Below are positions 1-6,528 of a stretch of DNA of 8,467 nucleotides, piece after piece. The DNA is from JBCCRV01 sp047619315 (GTDB lineage: Bacteria > Myxococcota_A > Polyangia > Polyangiales > Houyiibacteriaceae): positions 1 to 8,467 of the forward strand of contig JBLHKB010000305.1 in the NCBI GenBank assembly GCA_047619315.1, given 5' to 3'. The notes below the pieces were generated by a model, which had not been told where the DNA came from, did no database searches, and saw only the letters and a program-made list of their open reading frames with translations. Position 1 is the stretch's first letter, and each line of letters opens with the position of its first letter. Both the position numbers and the translations under genes were made by a program.

Positions 1-1125
1 GACTCCGGGAGCGCAGGACACGCCCCCCTGATCTCGGTTGCACGTGTTCGAGAACGTCGCTCCCATGCTTCCGCGTGGGTTGCAGGTTCCGCTCGCGCAC
101 GAGGAGACAAAGGGTACGAAGAGTTCCGACCCGACTTCGCCGCAGGTGCCAACGAATCCCATACAACCACCACCCACGGGTGCGTCGGGTGCGGCGGCGC
201 ACCCCGCGCCGTCGGTCGATCGGTCGCAGCGGTCTCGGAGAGTGGTCTCGTCGACGTCCGTAATGCAGGCGCCGGCCTGGCAAATTCGGCGGGTGATCGT
301 GCGTTCTCTCGTCCCGTTGACAGAGCAATCGTCGTCCGCGAAGGCGCACGGGGTCAGATCAGTGATGCCCGTGCCACACAAATCTCCGTCGTCCTTCGCG
401 CAGTTCATGACGGGATCTGGGGTGGGCTCACCTGCGTCACAAAGGTTCCCTAAGCAGGTATAAGTCGTTCGCATGGGCGTCACGGAAGCGGAGCACTGCT
501 CAGCGCCGATGGTGCAGACGTTCCCCTCGACGTCAGGCGGACATCCGGCGTCCGTCAGGCACCCAACACATTGATCGGCGTCCTCGTCGCACTCTTGTTC
601 GCACTGGGACGTATCCACACAGCTGCCTTCGCCGTCGCAGGTCCCAAAGCCATCGCAGAAGAGGCCATTCACGAAACACTCAGTGCCACGGGCTAGGGGC
701 TGGGTTCCGCATTCGGTGCCTTGGCAGACGTTTTCGACACAGGGCATGTCAGGGAGCACTGCGCATGTCGCGCAGCCGGCGCCGCAGCACCTCTGGCCAG
801 TCGTGCAGCTGGACACGCTTGCGCATGCATCTCCTTGGCACTCACCGACAAGACAGCGTCCGGGATCGCCACCGTCGGTCGGGCATCGTTCGGCGTCGCA
901 GCCCTCTAGCGGGACGCACTCTGTCCCGTTGCACATGAAGCCACCGTTGCAGCCGGTAGAACTGCACATGCCTTCATTGCACGCATACGTCCTACACGGT
1001 TCCATGCGATCACAATCGGTGGGACTTGTGCACTCAACCACCGACGCATCAATGTCTGGACCAAGGCCAGAGTGGTCGACGGAACAGGCGCTCAAGAGCA
1101 TCAGAATCAAGACAGGTAATCGCAC
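1..1125 (-). CDS. Cysteine-rich secreted lipoprotein, C-terminus beyond the left edge
   Basis: The minus-strand frame is open for 375 codons from GTG 1125 to the window edge, so the 3' end is missing. Seen: a short lipoprotein signal (M-R, then a hydrophobic run, lipobox LLSAC with the acylated Cys at residue 14) followed by an extremely cysteine-rich chain, 49 Cys in 375 residues. Residues 36-200 carry short motifs such as CNGTEC and CDGFGTC, of the kind common in myxobacterial surface proteins. Residues 204-371 hold three six-cysteine modules. Start choice: an in-frame TAG lies at 1135-1137 and the GTG gives a good signal peptide; no strong Shine-Dalgarno is seen, so translation may be coupled to the upstream endopeptidase gene. 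It is the last visible gene of the minus-strand envelope cluster. Inferred to be lipid-anchored outside the inner membrane and disulfide-stabilised; whether on the inner or outer membrane, and its ligand, are unknown. No enzymatic motif is visible. Confidence 0.85.
   Translation of the reverse strand, partial: MRLPVLILMLLSACSVDHSGLGPDIDASVVECTSPTDCDRMEPCRTYACNEGMCSSTGCNGGFMCNGTECVPLEGCDAERCPTDGGDPGRCLVGECQGDACASVSSCTTGQRCCGAGCATCAVLPDMPCVENVCQGTECGTQPLARGTECFVNGLFCDGFGTCDGEGSCVDTSQCEQECDEDADQCVGCLTDAGCPPDVEGNVCTIGAEQCSASVTPMRTTYTCLGNLCDAGEPTPDPVMNCAKDDGDLCGTGITDLTPCAFADDDCSVNGTRERTITRRICQAGACITDVDETTLRDRCDRSTDGAGCAAAPDAPVGGGCMGFVGTCGEVGSELFVPFVSSCASGTCNPRGSMGATFSNTCNRDQGGVSCAPGV
13..516 (-). 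repeat. Three tandem six-cysteine protein modules
   Basis: Within the cysteine-rich lipoprotein, the spacing C-x6-C-x(12-14)-C-x4-C-x(12-13)-C-x(7-8)-C occurs three times in a row: cysteines 204/211/224/229/242/250, 260/267/282/287/300/309 and 321/328/343/348/362/371. The C-x6-C and C-x4-C spacings are exact in all three, while the residues between them differ widely, so these are old, diverged repeats held by their cysteine framework. The period is 56-61 residues. More copies may follow beyond the window edge. I do not recognise the module as a named domain. Confidence 0.7.
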
Positions 1126-1175
1126 CTCGTCAGGCTAGCGCATTCAGGCGCTTTCGTCCTAGTCCCGCACTGTGT

Positions 1176-2300
1176 TCAGCGACACCATTCTCGTCGAGGG
1201 TGAGGTTTGACCTGCCAAGCCCTACGTCGACGGAGCCAGGCCCTTGGTTCAGGTGCCATCGGTCCAACCGCGCGGCGGGCTTGGGCGGGGGTCGTAATGG
1301 GCGCCGTCGGGCGATCGCGTCGCGGAATGTGATGAAACACTCGGCTGCCGACGGCTTCGACTTCGGCGATCCGCCAAGGATAGTGGGGGCGCGCGTCCGC
1401 GCAGCGCTCGGACCGCGGGTGGCCAATGTCATCGACGGGACAGAAGAAGCGAAAATGAAAGTGATCGTCATGAGGCGCGGAGGGCTGGCAGGTCAACATC
1501 TCGAAGCGCTCGATGGCGTGGGGCTCACCGCCATTTTCGCGTGCGTAGTCCAGAAGCATCGTTCGCACATGTTCGACGAGGAAGATGCGCTGTAGTGGAA
1601 TGCCCTCTGTCGCGGAGGTCTCCACCAACGCCTGAACGTACGCCCAGGTGCGCGGTACATCGACGTGCAAGAGAACATCGTCTTCGCGATCACGCAGGTC
1701 CGCGAAGTCCACGCAGTGCCCCGTTGGGTCCACGAAAGCTCCGACGCCGGCATGGGGCTCCTCGTTTTCGTCGAGTAGATAGAAGAGAACGTCGACGTCG
1801 CGGCCGGCGCGGTGCGAGCCGTGGTGCGGAATCGGTCCCCCTTCGACAAGACCGAGATCATTGAATGTCACTTCGCCGCCCATGTCCTCGTGGACGCGCA
1901 TCGCTGCGCGGATCAGCGCCCGGACCATGCGGCCCGTGCCGTAGCGCGCGTCCCTCGGCCGTCGCGAGTTGAAACGAAAGCCGGGGCCGCTGTCGGGCAT
2001 CGCCACGGCGTCTTCAACGCGCCCATCGTTCGGACCCCCAATGCTCCGACTCCGCTCGGCGTCCGGGGCTAGGAGCGCAGTAAGCTCTTCGCTGAGCGGC
2101 TCCGGTTCCGGCTCTTGTGCGGCCCGGACAGGCGCGTGTTCCTCGAGGACCTCGTGCTCCGCAAACGCGGTCTCATCTTCCGGAACTTCTGCCCCTGCCG
2201 GCGAGGGTTCGACGGCTCGCGCTGGGTCCGGAGGCGAATCGCCACACGAAAGACAAAGGGTAATAAGCCCAAGGGCACACATCTTTGGGAAGGTCGCCAC
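1176..2300 (-). CDS. mepA: Penicillin-insensitive murein endopeptidase (MepA, peptidase family M74), lipoprotein form
   Basis: Predicted zinc peptidase that cuts peptide cross-links of peptidoglycan in the periplasm. Two metal motifs are visible: HHGSHRAGRDVD at residues 159-170 and HDDHFH at 277-282. Spacing matches E. coli MepA, so H163, D170 and H282 correspond to its zinc ligands H113, D120 and H211, and H160, H277 and H280 to the other active-site histidines. The N-terminus is a signal peptide with Cys19 (LCLSC) as probable lipid attachment, although Cys at -3 is an atypical lipobox. Residues 20-100 form an acidic, Pro/Glu-rich linker. At 374 residues it is longer than E. coli MepA (about 274) because of this linker. 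GTG start, preceded by AGGA at 2308-2311, 7 bases away. It starts 50 bases after the PDZ-protein stop. Oddity: the last 30 or so residues are Arg-rich with poor third-position GC, while another frame looks better there, suggesting a frameshift near 1287-1291 (see findings). Confidence 0.88.
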   Translation of the reverse strand: MATFPKMCALGLITLCLSCGDSPPDPARAVEPSPAGAEVPEDETAFAEHEVLEEHAPVRAAQEPEPEPLSEELTALLAPDAERSRSIGGPNDGRVEDAVAMPDSGPGFRFNSRRPRDARYGTGRMVRALIRAAMRVHEDMGGEVTFNDLGLVEGGPIPHHGSHRAGRDVDVLFYLLDENEEPHAGVGAFVDPTGHCVDFADLRDREDDVLLHVDVPRTWAYVQALVETSATEGIPLQRIFLVEHVRTMLLDYARENGGEPHAIERFEMLTCQPSAPHDDHFHFRFFCPVDDIGHPRSERCADARPHYPWRIAEVEAVGSRVFHHIPRRDRPTAPITTPAQARRAVGPMAPEPRAWLRRRRAWQVKPHPRREWCR

Positions 2301-2307
2301 CCGCTCA

Positions 2308-2311
2308 TCCT
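2308..2311 (-). promoter_or_regulatory. Ribosome binding site for the MepA-like gene
   Basis: AGGA on the minus strand lies 7 bases before the GTG at 2300. It decides for this GTG over the in-frame ATG six codons downstream, which would shorten the signal peptide. Confidence 0.55.
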
Positions 2312-2350
2312 AGGTGCCACGTCGCCATCACGCACGTTTGTGACGACAGT

Positions 2351-4234
2351 CTAGCGCCTGGGCAGGAGAATGCGGGTCACATTCACATCGCGCTCGTCCT
2401 CTTCGCCTTGCACCAGAAGACGCGCTCGAGAATCCACGGGCCCACGGAGCCGCGCGACGGACTGCCGAAAGCTTAAGGTGCCGACGAGGACGCCATCGAT
2501 CTGAACGATACGCTCGCCGATGGCGAGACCGGCCGCCTCTGCACCGCCACCATTCATAAGCCCCTCGATCACGAGTCTGTCCCCTACGGCCCGCACCGCT
2601 GCCCCAATTCCGGCAAGCTCGAGTTCAGCCGCCTCGCCTGCCGTGACTTCGTTGAGCGTGATGTCGACTCGATCACCGCCGGTCTGGGCCGTGACGATTC
2701 GTGCATGATGTCCGGCTCCAGCCAGGGTGAGGAAGACCTGCCCTGGGCTAAGCCCGTCCACTCGGAACGCTCCTTCGGGGTTGCTTTGAACCTCCGTGCT
2801 GAGCGGAAGACCGCTGCCAGCGATGGCGCTCTCAACCAGCACGCGCACGCCGCTGAGAGCGGCGCCATTGGCTCCTCGAACGAGGCCGTTGAGCACAGCC
2901 CCTCGGCGAAGGCGAAAGTCTCGCAACCGAGCGCTGTCGCCGCGGGAGAGGAGCACCTCACGGGTGAGCGGCGCATAACCATTCGCAGCGACGCTGATCG
3001 TGTAGCCGCCCGACGACAGACCACCGAGGCGAAACTCGCCGCGCGCGTCGAACCTGCCGCTCTGTGCACGCAAGTGTCGTGCCAATTCTCCGACATGAGC
3101 TTCGGCAAAGACGAAGAACGACGGGATCGGATTGCCTTCTTCGTCGACAACACGACCCACGACGCTCGCCTCTTCGCTGAGCAGCAAAACCACCGGGGCG
3201 TCGCGTGTGGCGCGGGATCGCGACTCTGTCGCGAAGCCCGCTGCTTGCGCCCAAACCGAGAATGGACCTGATGCGTCGCCTTCGTAGCTAAAGTGACCAT
3301 CTTCGCCCGTGATCAGTTGGGCGATGAGCGTGTTGCCCTCCCGGGTTTCGCTCTCTACTTCCACTTGCGCGCCGGAAATAGGCTCGCTTCCGAGGAGGGA
3401 CAGCACCTGGCCGCGGAGCACCGTGTCATGCGTCGCGACGGGACGTGCATGGATATGAAGCACGCCCGTTAGAATCGACGAAGCGTTAAGGCGCGCATAG
3501 CCGAGCGTCCGTGGCGAGAGACTTGTCGCTTCGAGCATCGAGTCTTCCCGCGCGCGAACGAAGGCCTCACCGACTGGCGCGTCGTAGAGCTCACCGTCTG
3601 CAGCACCCAACACCCGGATCTGCGAAGAGACGAGCGCTCCATCGAGGCCGTGCACAAGGACCCGAAGAGCAGCCACCGCTTCGAGTCGAATGTGAACGGC
3701 GTCGATGCTCTGCTCAGCCGACGTGACGAACACCATGTCACCATCGCCAAACGCGGATACGTAGCTGAAATAGCCCTCCGCTTCAGCGAGAGCGAGGGTG
3801 AAGGCTCCTTCATTGGGCGCGCTGAAACGAAAATGACCGTCGTCATCCGAACGCGCATCGAAGAGCTGTTCCTCTCGTCGAAACGTGAGTCTTGCATTGG
3901 GAATCGGTGCACCCGTCACTTGGTCTTCAACGCGGCCGCTGATTTGGCCGTGGACGGAGTCGCTCGCGCTGCGCACTTCGGCGGGGGCCGGCGGACCGAG
4001 CAATCTGCCGCGCCGCGGCGTCGCAGAGCGTCGTTGAGGCAGCTCAACAACAACCGGCTCGATGGAGTCGACGGCCTCATCCTCCGTCTCTTGAGAGTCG
4101 TCATCCTCTTCGCTGTTCACTCTCGGACGTGGCGTCCACCCCTCGGGGAGCAGGCCATCTTGCCGCAGTGAGAACGCTATCGCGCCCATGATCAAAACGC
4201 TGATGACCATACCTAGGCGTCTGTTCACCCCCAC
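2351..4234 (-). CDS. Membrane-anchored protein with carboxypeptidase-regulatory-like domains and a C-terminal PDZ domain
   Basis: A 627-residue protein with no recognised catalytic domain. Seen: an N-terminal membrane segment at about 8-23 after an NRR motif, which suggests an inner-membrane anchor with a periplasmic body; an acidic linker at 41-60; then repeated beta-sandwich units of the CarboxypepD_reg type, starting near residues 97, 272, 356 and 446, each with a G-x-V/I...G.PI..A/G pattern followed by D/E-G-x-F and a G-Y or equivalent turn. A less clear unit may lie at about 187-265. The C-terminus (about 540-615) is a PDZ domain, seen in the GLAIGERIVQIDG core at 569-581. Such domains bind proteins or peptides, so a scaffolding or chaperone-like role beside the downstream murein endopeptidase is inferred, not shown. 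The frame stays open to 4789, but that part is Arg-rich and antiframe to the permease gene. The GTG at 4234 has GAGGGG 7 bases upstream and overlaps the permease stop by 10 bases; GTG 4228 (GTGA overlap) is the alternative. Confidence 0.82.
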   Translation of the reverse strand: MGVNRRLGMVISVLIMGAIAFSLRQDGLLPEGWTPRPRVNSEEDDDSQETEDEAVDSIEPVVVELPQRRSATPRRGRLLGPPAPAEVRSASDSVHGQISGRVEDQVTGAPIPNARLTFRREEQLFDARSDDDGHFRFSAPNEGAFTLALAEAEGYFSYVSAFGDGDMVFVTSAEQSIDAVHIRLEAVAALRVLVHGLDGALVSSQIRVLGAADGELYDAPVGEAFVRAREDSMLEATSLSPRTLGYARLNASSILTGVLHIHARPVATHDTVLRGQVLSLLGSEPISGAQVEVESETREGNTLIAQLITGEDGHFSYEGDASGPFSVWAQAAGFATESRSRATRDAPVVLLLSEEASVVGRVVDEEGNPIPSFFVFAEAHVGELARHLRAQSGRFDARGEFRLGGLSSGGYTISVAANGYAPLTREVLLSRGDSARLRDFRLRRGAVLNGLVRGANGAALSGVRVLVESAIAGSGLPLSTEVQSNPEGAFRVDGLSPGQVFLTLAGAGHHARIVTAQTGGDRVDITLNEVTAGEAAELELAGIGAAVRAVGDRLVIEGLMNGGGAEAAGLAIGERIVQIDGVLVGTLSFRQSVARLRGPVDSRARLLVQGEEDERDVNVTRILLPRR

Positions 4235-4950
4235 GTCATGACCCCTCGGACGACCAGGCTCAGACCGCTCAGAGCACATAGGAACAGGATGGACCGTCGA
4301 AGCCAGACGCCTTCGACGGCATCGTGTGCGAATCGGCTCATGAACACACCCAGTGTTACGGCCGGAATGGCCAGCAGCCCCAAGAAAAGCGGAGATGAAT
4401 CGAAGGGCTCGACGATGAGGCGGATGCCGATGGCCATGAGATTCCCGACGAGGGCGATCAACGCAAGGCTCGCGCGCGCGACGGCTCCCTTTTCGTCCTT
4501 GTAGAGGAGGGCGATGGGCGGGCCGCCGATGGCGGCGACGACGGCTCCGGCGCTGGATGCCGCGCCCGCGACGAATTCGCTCACGGGTGAACGTCGAATC
4601 GGCCGCCCAAACCCGACGAGGAGGACGGCGACGAGGACGAGGCCTCCAACGACCAGGTCGAGCGTCGCTTGGACTGCTACCAGTAAGAGGAGGGCGCCCG
4701 CCGCGCTTCCAGGAATACGTCCCACGCTCGTCCAGCGAACAGCACGCCAGTCCGCGTGTTTGCGCTCCCGGACAAACACCATCACGCAAAGTACGACGGA
4801 CGCGTAGAGCTGAGGCACCGGTGCCCAGGAGGGATCGATGAGCGCCAGGATTGGCACCGCGACGATCGCAAACCCAAAGCCAAACGTCGCCTGAACGAAG
4901 GCCGCGATGGCCGTGATGGCCGAGAACATGGCGATGGACGCGGGATCCAC
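4225..4950 (-). CDS. TauE/SafE family membrane permease
   Basis: A 241-residue polytopic inner-membrane protein. Family marks are the Gly-rich motif FGFGFAIVAVPIL in the first membrane segment (residues 23-35) and the repeat-half equivalent IGGPPIALLY at 141-150, which together show the usual two-fold repeat of TauE/SafE proteins. About seven to eight hydrophobic segments are visible and the length is normal for the family. Characterised relatives export sulfite, sulfoacetate or related organic anions, but the substrate cannot be read from this sequence. It is the first gene of the minus-strand cluster and overlaps the following PDZ-protein gene. The start is GTG 4950, with no clear Shine-Dalgarno; ATG 4929 is possible but would trim the first membrane segment. 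The family call is firm; substrate and any link with its envelope neighbours are open. Confidence 0.87.
   Translation of the reverse strand: MDPASIAMFSAITAIAAFVQATFGFGFAIVAVPILALIDPSWAPVPQLYASVVLCVMVFVRERKHADWRAVRWTSVGRIPGSAAGALLLLVAVQATLDLVVGGLVLVAVLLVGFGRPIRRSPVSEFVAGAASSAGAVVAAIGGPPIALLYKDEKGAVARASLALIALVGNLMAIGIRLIVEPFDSSPLFLGLLAIPAVTLGVFMSRFAHDAVEGVWLRRSILFLCALSGLSLVVRGVMTWG
4242..4247 (-). promoter_or_regulatory. Ribosome binding site inside the end of the permease gene
   Basis: GAGGGG on the minus strand stands 7 bases before GTG 4234 and within the last codons of the permease gene. It favours GTG 4234 over GTG 4228 as the start of the PDZ protein and implies translational coupling of the two genes. 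Confidence 0.55.
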
Positions 4951-5044
4951 ACGCTGTCGTAGCAGAAGCCAGCGCGTGCTCCTAGGCCGGGCGGCTCTGT
5001 GGCTCAGCCGTGCGGGATCCGGCGTTCTGTTTTACCCTCGCGCG
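4951..5044. promoter_or_regulatory. Divergent intergenic region, presumed promoters for both sides
   Basis: This 94-base gap separates the divergent starts of the permease cluster (minus) and the crotonase-family gene (plus), so it should hold both promoters. The only AT-rich patch is TTCTGTTTTACC at about 5024-5035, ten bases before the plus-strand ATG; it could be part of a -10 region with a very short leader, since no Shine-Dalgarno precedes that ATG. No convincing -35/-10 pair or operator palindrome was recognised. Confidence 0.4.
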
Positions 5045-5809
5045 ATGACAGCTGATCCGAGCCTACACGTCGCAAACCACGGTCCAATCCAGGTTCTCAC
5101 GATGAACCGGCCGAAGTCGAAGAACGCTTTCAACATCGAGCTTGCGACGCGCATTCAGGACGCGCTGAAGCTCGCCGCCGAAAGCGAGGATGTTCGTGTC
5201 GTGATCCTCACGGGAGCCGGCAGCGCTTTTTCCGCCGGCGCCGACGTCTCACTCTTCGCGGCGATGGCGGCGGGTCCGGCTCCCGAGGTGAAGATCGTCG
5301 ATGCGTTGCCCCATTCGATCCGTGCATTCCCAAAGCCGATCTTCGCGGCGGTGCAAGGCGTGGCCGTTGGAATGGCCGTGACGATGCTGCCCTTCTTTGA
5401 CTGCGTCTATGTGTCCGACAGGGCGAGCTTCATGTTGCCATTTGTGCGTCTGGGTCTGGTGCAGGAGTTCGGGAGTTCCCAAGCGCTCTCCGCGCTCATC
5501 GGTAAGTCGCGAATGGCTGAGATGCTCTTGACCGCGCGCAATATCGACGCGGCGACGGCGGAGCGCTGGGGTCTCGCGACACGTGTGTTCGAGGCCGAGA
5601 ATCTCCTCGACGAGGTCATCGCCGTCGCCTCCGATGTGCTTCTCGGCACCCCGACGGCGGTCCTCGACGCGAAACGACTGCTCAACTTTGGCGCGGACGC
5701 GACCTTCGAGGACGCGCTCGCCGCGGAAGACGAGGTTCTCGCGCGGCGCTACGGCTGCGAGGAGAATCTCGCGGCGGTAAGCGCCTTCCTGAGCCGCAAG
5801 AAATCCTAG
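5045..5809 (+). CDS. Enoyl-CoA hydratase/isomerase family protein, probable delta3,delta2-enoyl-CoA isomerase
   Basis: A 254-residue crotonase-fold protein, the usual family length, acting on an acyl-CoA in the cytoplasm. Visible marks are MNRPKSKNAF at 20-29 (CoA-binding region), LTGAGSAFSAGAD at 55-67 (first oxyanion-hole strand) and QGVAVGMA at 104-111 (second oxyanion-hole loop, G109). The two glutamates used by classical hydratases are replaced, by V112 (rat E144 position) and F133 (rat E164 position). E141 in LGLVQEFGSS matches the glutamate of peroxisomal Eci-type isomerases (LGL-x-x-E-G-x-T/S-x). I therefore favour shifting a 3-enoyl-CoA double bond to the 2-position, as in beta-oxidation of unsaturated fatty acids. 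Start: the frame is open from 4907, but family similarity begins near residue 8 of ATG 5045; no clear Shine-Dalgarno. It stands alone on the plus strand and converges with the NTF2-like gene. A different crotonase activity is the alternative. Confidence 0.88.
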   Translation: MTADPSLHVANHGPIQVLTMNRPKSKNAFNIELATRIQDALKLAAESEDVRVVILTGAGSAFSAGADVSLFAAMAAGPAPEVKIVDALPHSIRAFPKPIFAAVQGVAVGMAVTMLPFFDCVYVSDRASFMLPFVRLGLVQEFGSSQALSALIGKSRMAEMLLTARNIDAATAERWGLATRVFEAENLLDEVIAVASDVLLGTPTAVLDAKRLLNFGADATFEDALAAEDEVLARRYGCEENLAAVSAFLSRKKS

Positions 5810-5812
5810 TTT

Positions 5813-6493
5813 TTATCGCCCAAAGAGGACGATTTTTGCAAGAGCGGCGCCCTGCTTGAGCTTGCCCGTCAACGGCAGCTTCTCCCGCAAAGGCACGTGA
5901 CCAGGGAGAGTTCCGCCCTTGGCGAGCGTGGAGATGCGCGCTTTGACCTTCGGGTTGAGTCCTCCGAGGGTTTCGACTTCGCCGAAAGCCGTGAAGACAT
6001 TGCCCAGGTCGAAGAAGTCGCGCTGCCATTGCCACTTGAAGTCGCCGCCGTATTGGAACCAGCTACCGCCGCAGCCCGCAACCTCAACGACCGAACCATC
6101 CGCGCGCTTGACGGGCGCGACCTGTCGCCAGAATCCAACCATCTCGCCGGTTTGGTCGTCGATGACCCAGCGATCGTAGGGATACGCCCAGCCGTCGAAC
6201 CCATCCATCTGAATACCCACGGCGTTGTCGCGAATCGCCGCGGCGCCGTTGGCGATGAACTCTTCGTTGGGGCCGATGTTCCATCGGTAGATCGCGGTGT
6301 CGTGGTACATCGCGCCGAGCGTTGAGACCCAGTCGCCGGTCTGTTCTGCGCGAACGTTGGCGTCGAGCCATCGCCGCTTCATCTCTTCGAGTTCTTCCCT
6401 CGGCCAAGCTTTGCCAGGGAAGGGCGATACGTTCGACATGGGGTCCGGCGCAGGCTGAAAAGTGTGCTTCGCGTCGTTCTGTGTCTTGTTCAT
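5813..6493 (-). CDS. NTF2-like / SnoaL-like domain protein in the CYP51 operon
   Basis: A 226-residue protein with no signal peptide or membrane segment. Residues about 33-168 read as an NTF2-like alpha+beta cone domain: an N-terminal helix with W42, then GDW (53-55), YHDTAIYRW (63-71), an AAIRD turn (84-88), a VIDD strand (110-113) and the WQRDFFDLGN end strand (156-165). Members of this fold include steroid delta-isomerases, SnoaL cyclases, dehydratases and non-catalytic ligand carriers, so the fold does not fix the activity. Residues 169-226 are a basic C-terminal extension. It follows the CYP51-ferredoxin gene by 35 bases and is very likely cotranscribed, suggesting a ligand related to the P450 substrate or product (inference). 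Start: two consecutive ATGs at 6496 and 6493; AGGAG sits 6 bases from the second and 3 from the first, so 6493 is chosen. The frame is open to 6745, but that part is Arg-rich and antiframe to the P450. Confidence 0.78.
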   Translation of the reverse strand: MNKTQNDAKHTFQPAPDPMSNVSPFPGKAWPREELEEMKRRWLDANVRAEQTGDWVSTLGAMYHDTAIYRWNIGPNEEFIANGAAAIRDNAVGIQMDGFDGWAYPYDRWVIDDQTGEMVGFWRQVAPVKRADGSVVEVAGCGGSWFQYGGDFKWQWQRDFFDLGNVFTAFGEVETLGGLNPKVKARISTLAKGGTLPGHVPLREKLPLTGKLKQGAALAKIVLFGR

Positions 6494-6499
6494 CATCTT

Positions 6500-6505
6500 C
6501 TCCTC
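6500..6505 (-). promoter_or_regulatory. Strong ribosome binding site for the NTF2-like gene
   Basis: GAGGAG on the minus strand, in the 35-base gap after the CYP51 stop, ends 6 bases before ATG 6493 and 3 before ATG 6496. It rules out the long Arg-rich upstream extension and is the best ribosome binding site in the window, suggesting the small protein is made in larger amounts than the P450. Confidence 0.75.
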
Positions 6506-6528
6506 ATTGTCGCCGTTTATCAAAGCGC

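Noticed and set aside
38..1138. Open frames on the plus strand (141 and 151 residues)
   Set aside because: They are antisense to the Cys-rich lipoprotein, contain no recognisable domain, and the minus-strand frame has a signal peptide and regular cysteine modules.
1130..1471. A separate 113-residue minus-strand gene
   Set aside because: Its first two thirds overlap the conserved MepA sequence out of frame; only its tail looks coding, better explained as the frameshifted end of MepA.
4235..4789. N-terminal extension of the PDZ-protein frame by 185 residues
   Set aside because: It is Arg/Pro-rich, lies entirely inside the permease gene in another frame, and GTG 4234 has a good ribosome binding site right before a membrane anchor.
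4907..5044. 46-residue upstream extension of the crotonase-family gene
   Set aside because: It overlaps the permease start, is Arg/Ser-rich and extends beyond the normal family N-terminus; ATG 5045 gives the usual length.
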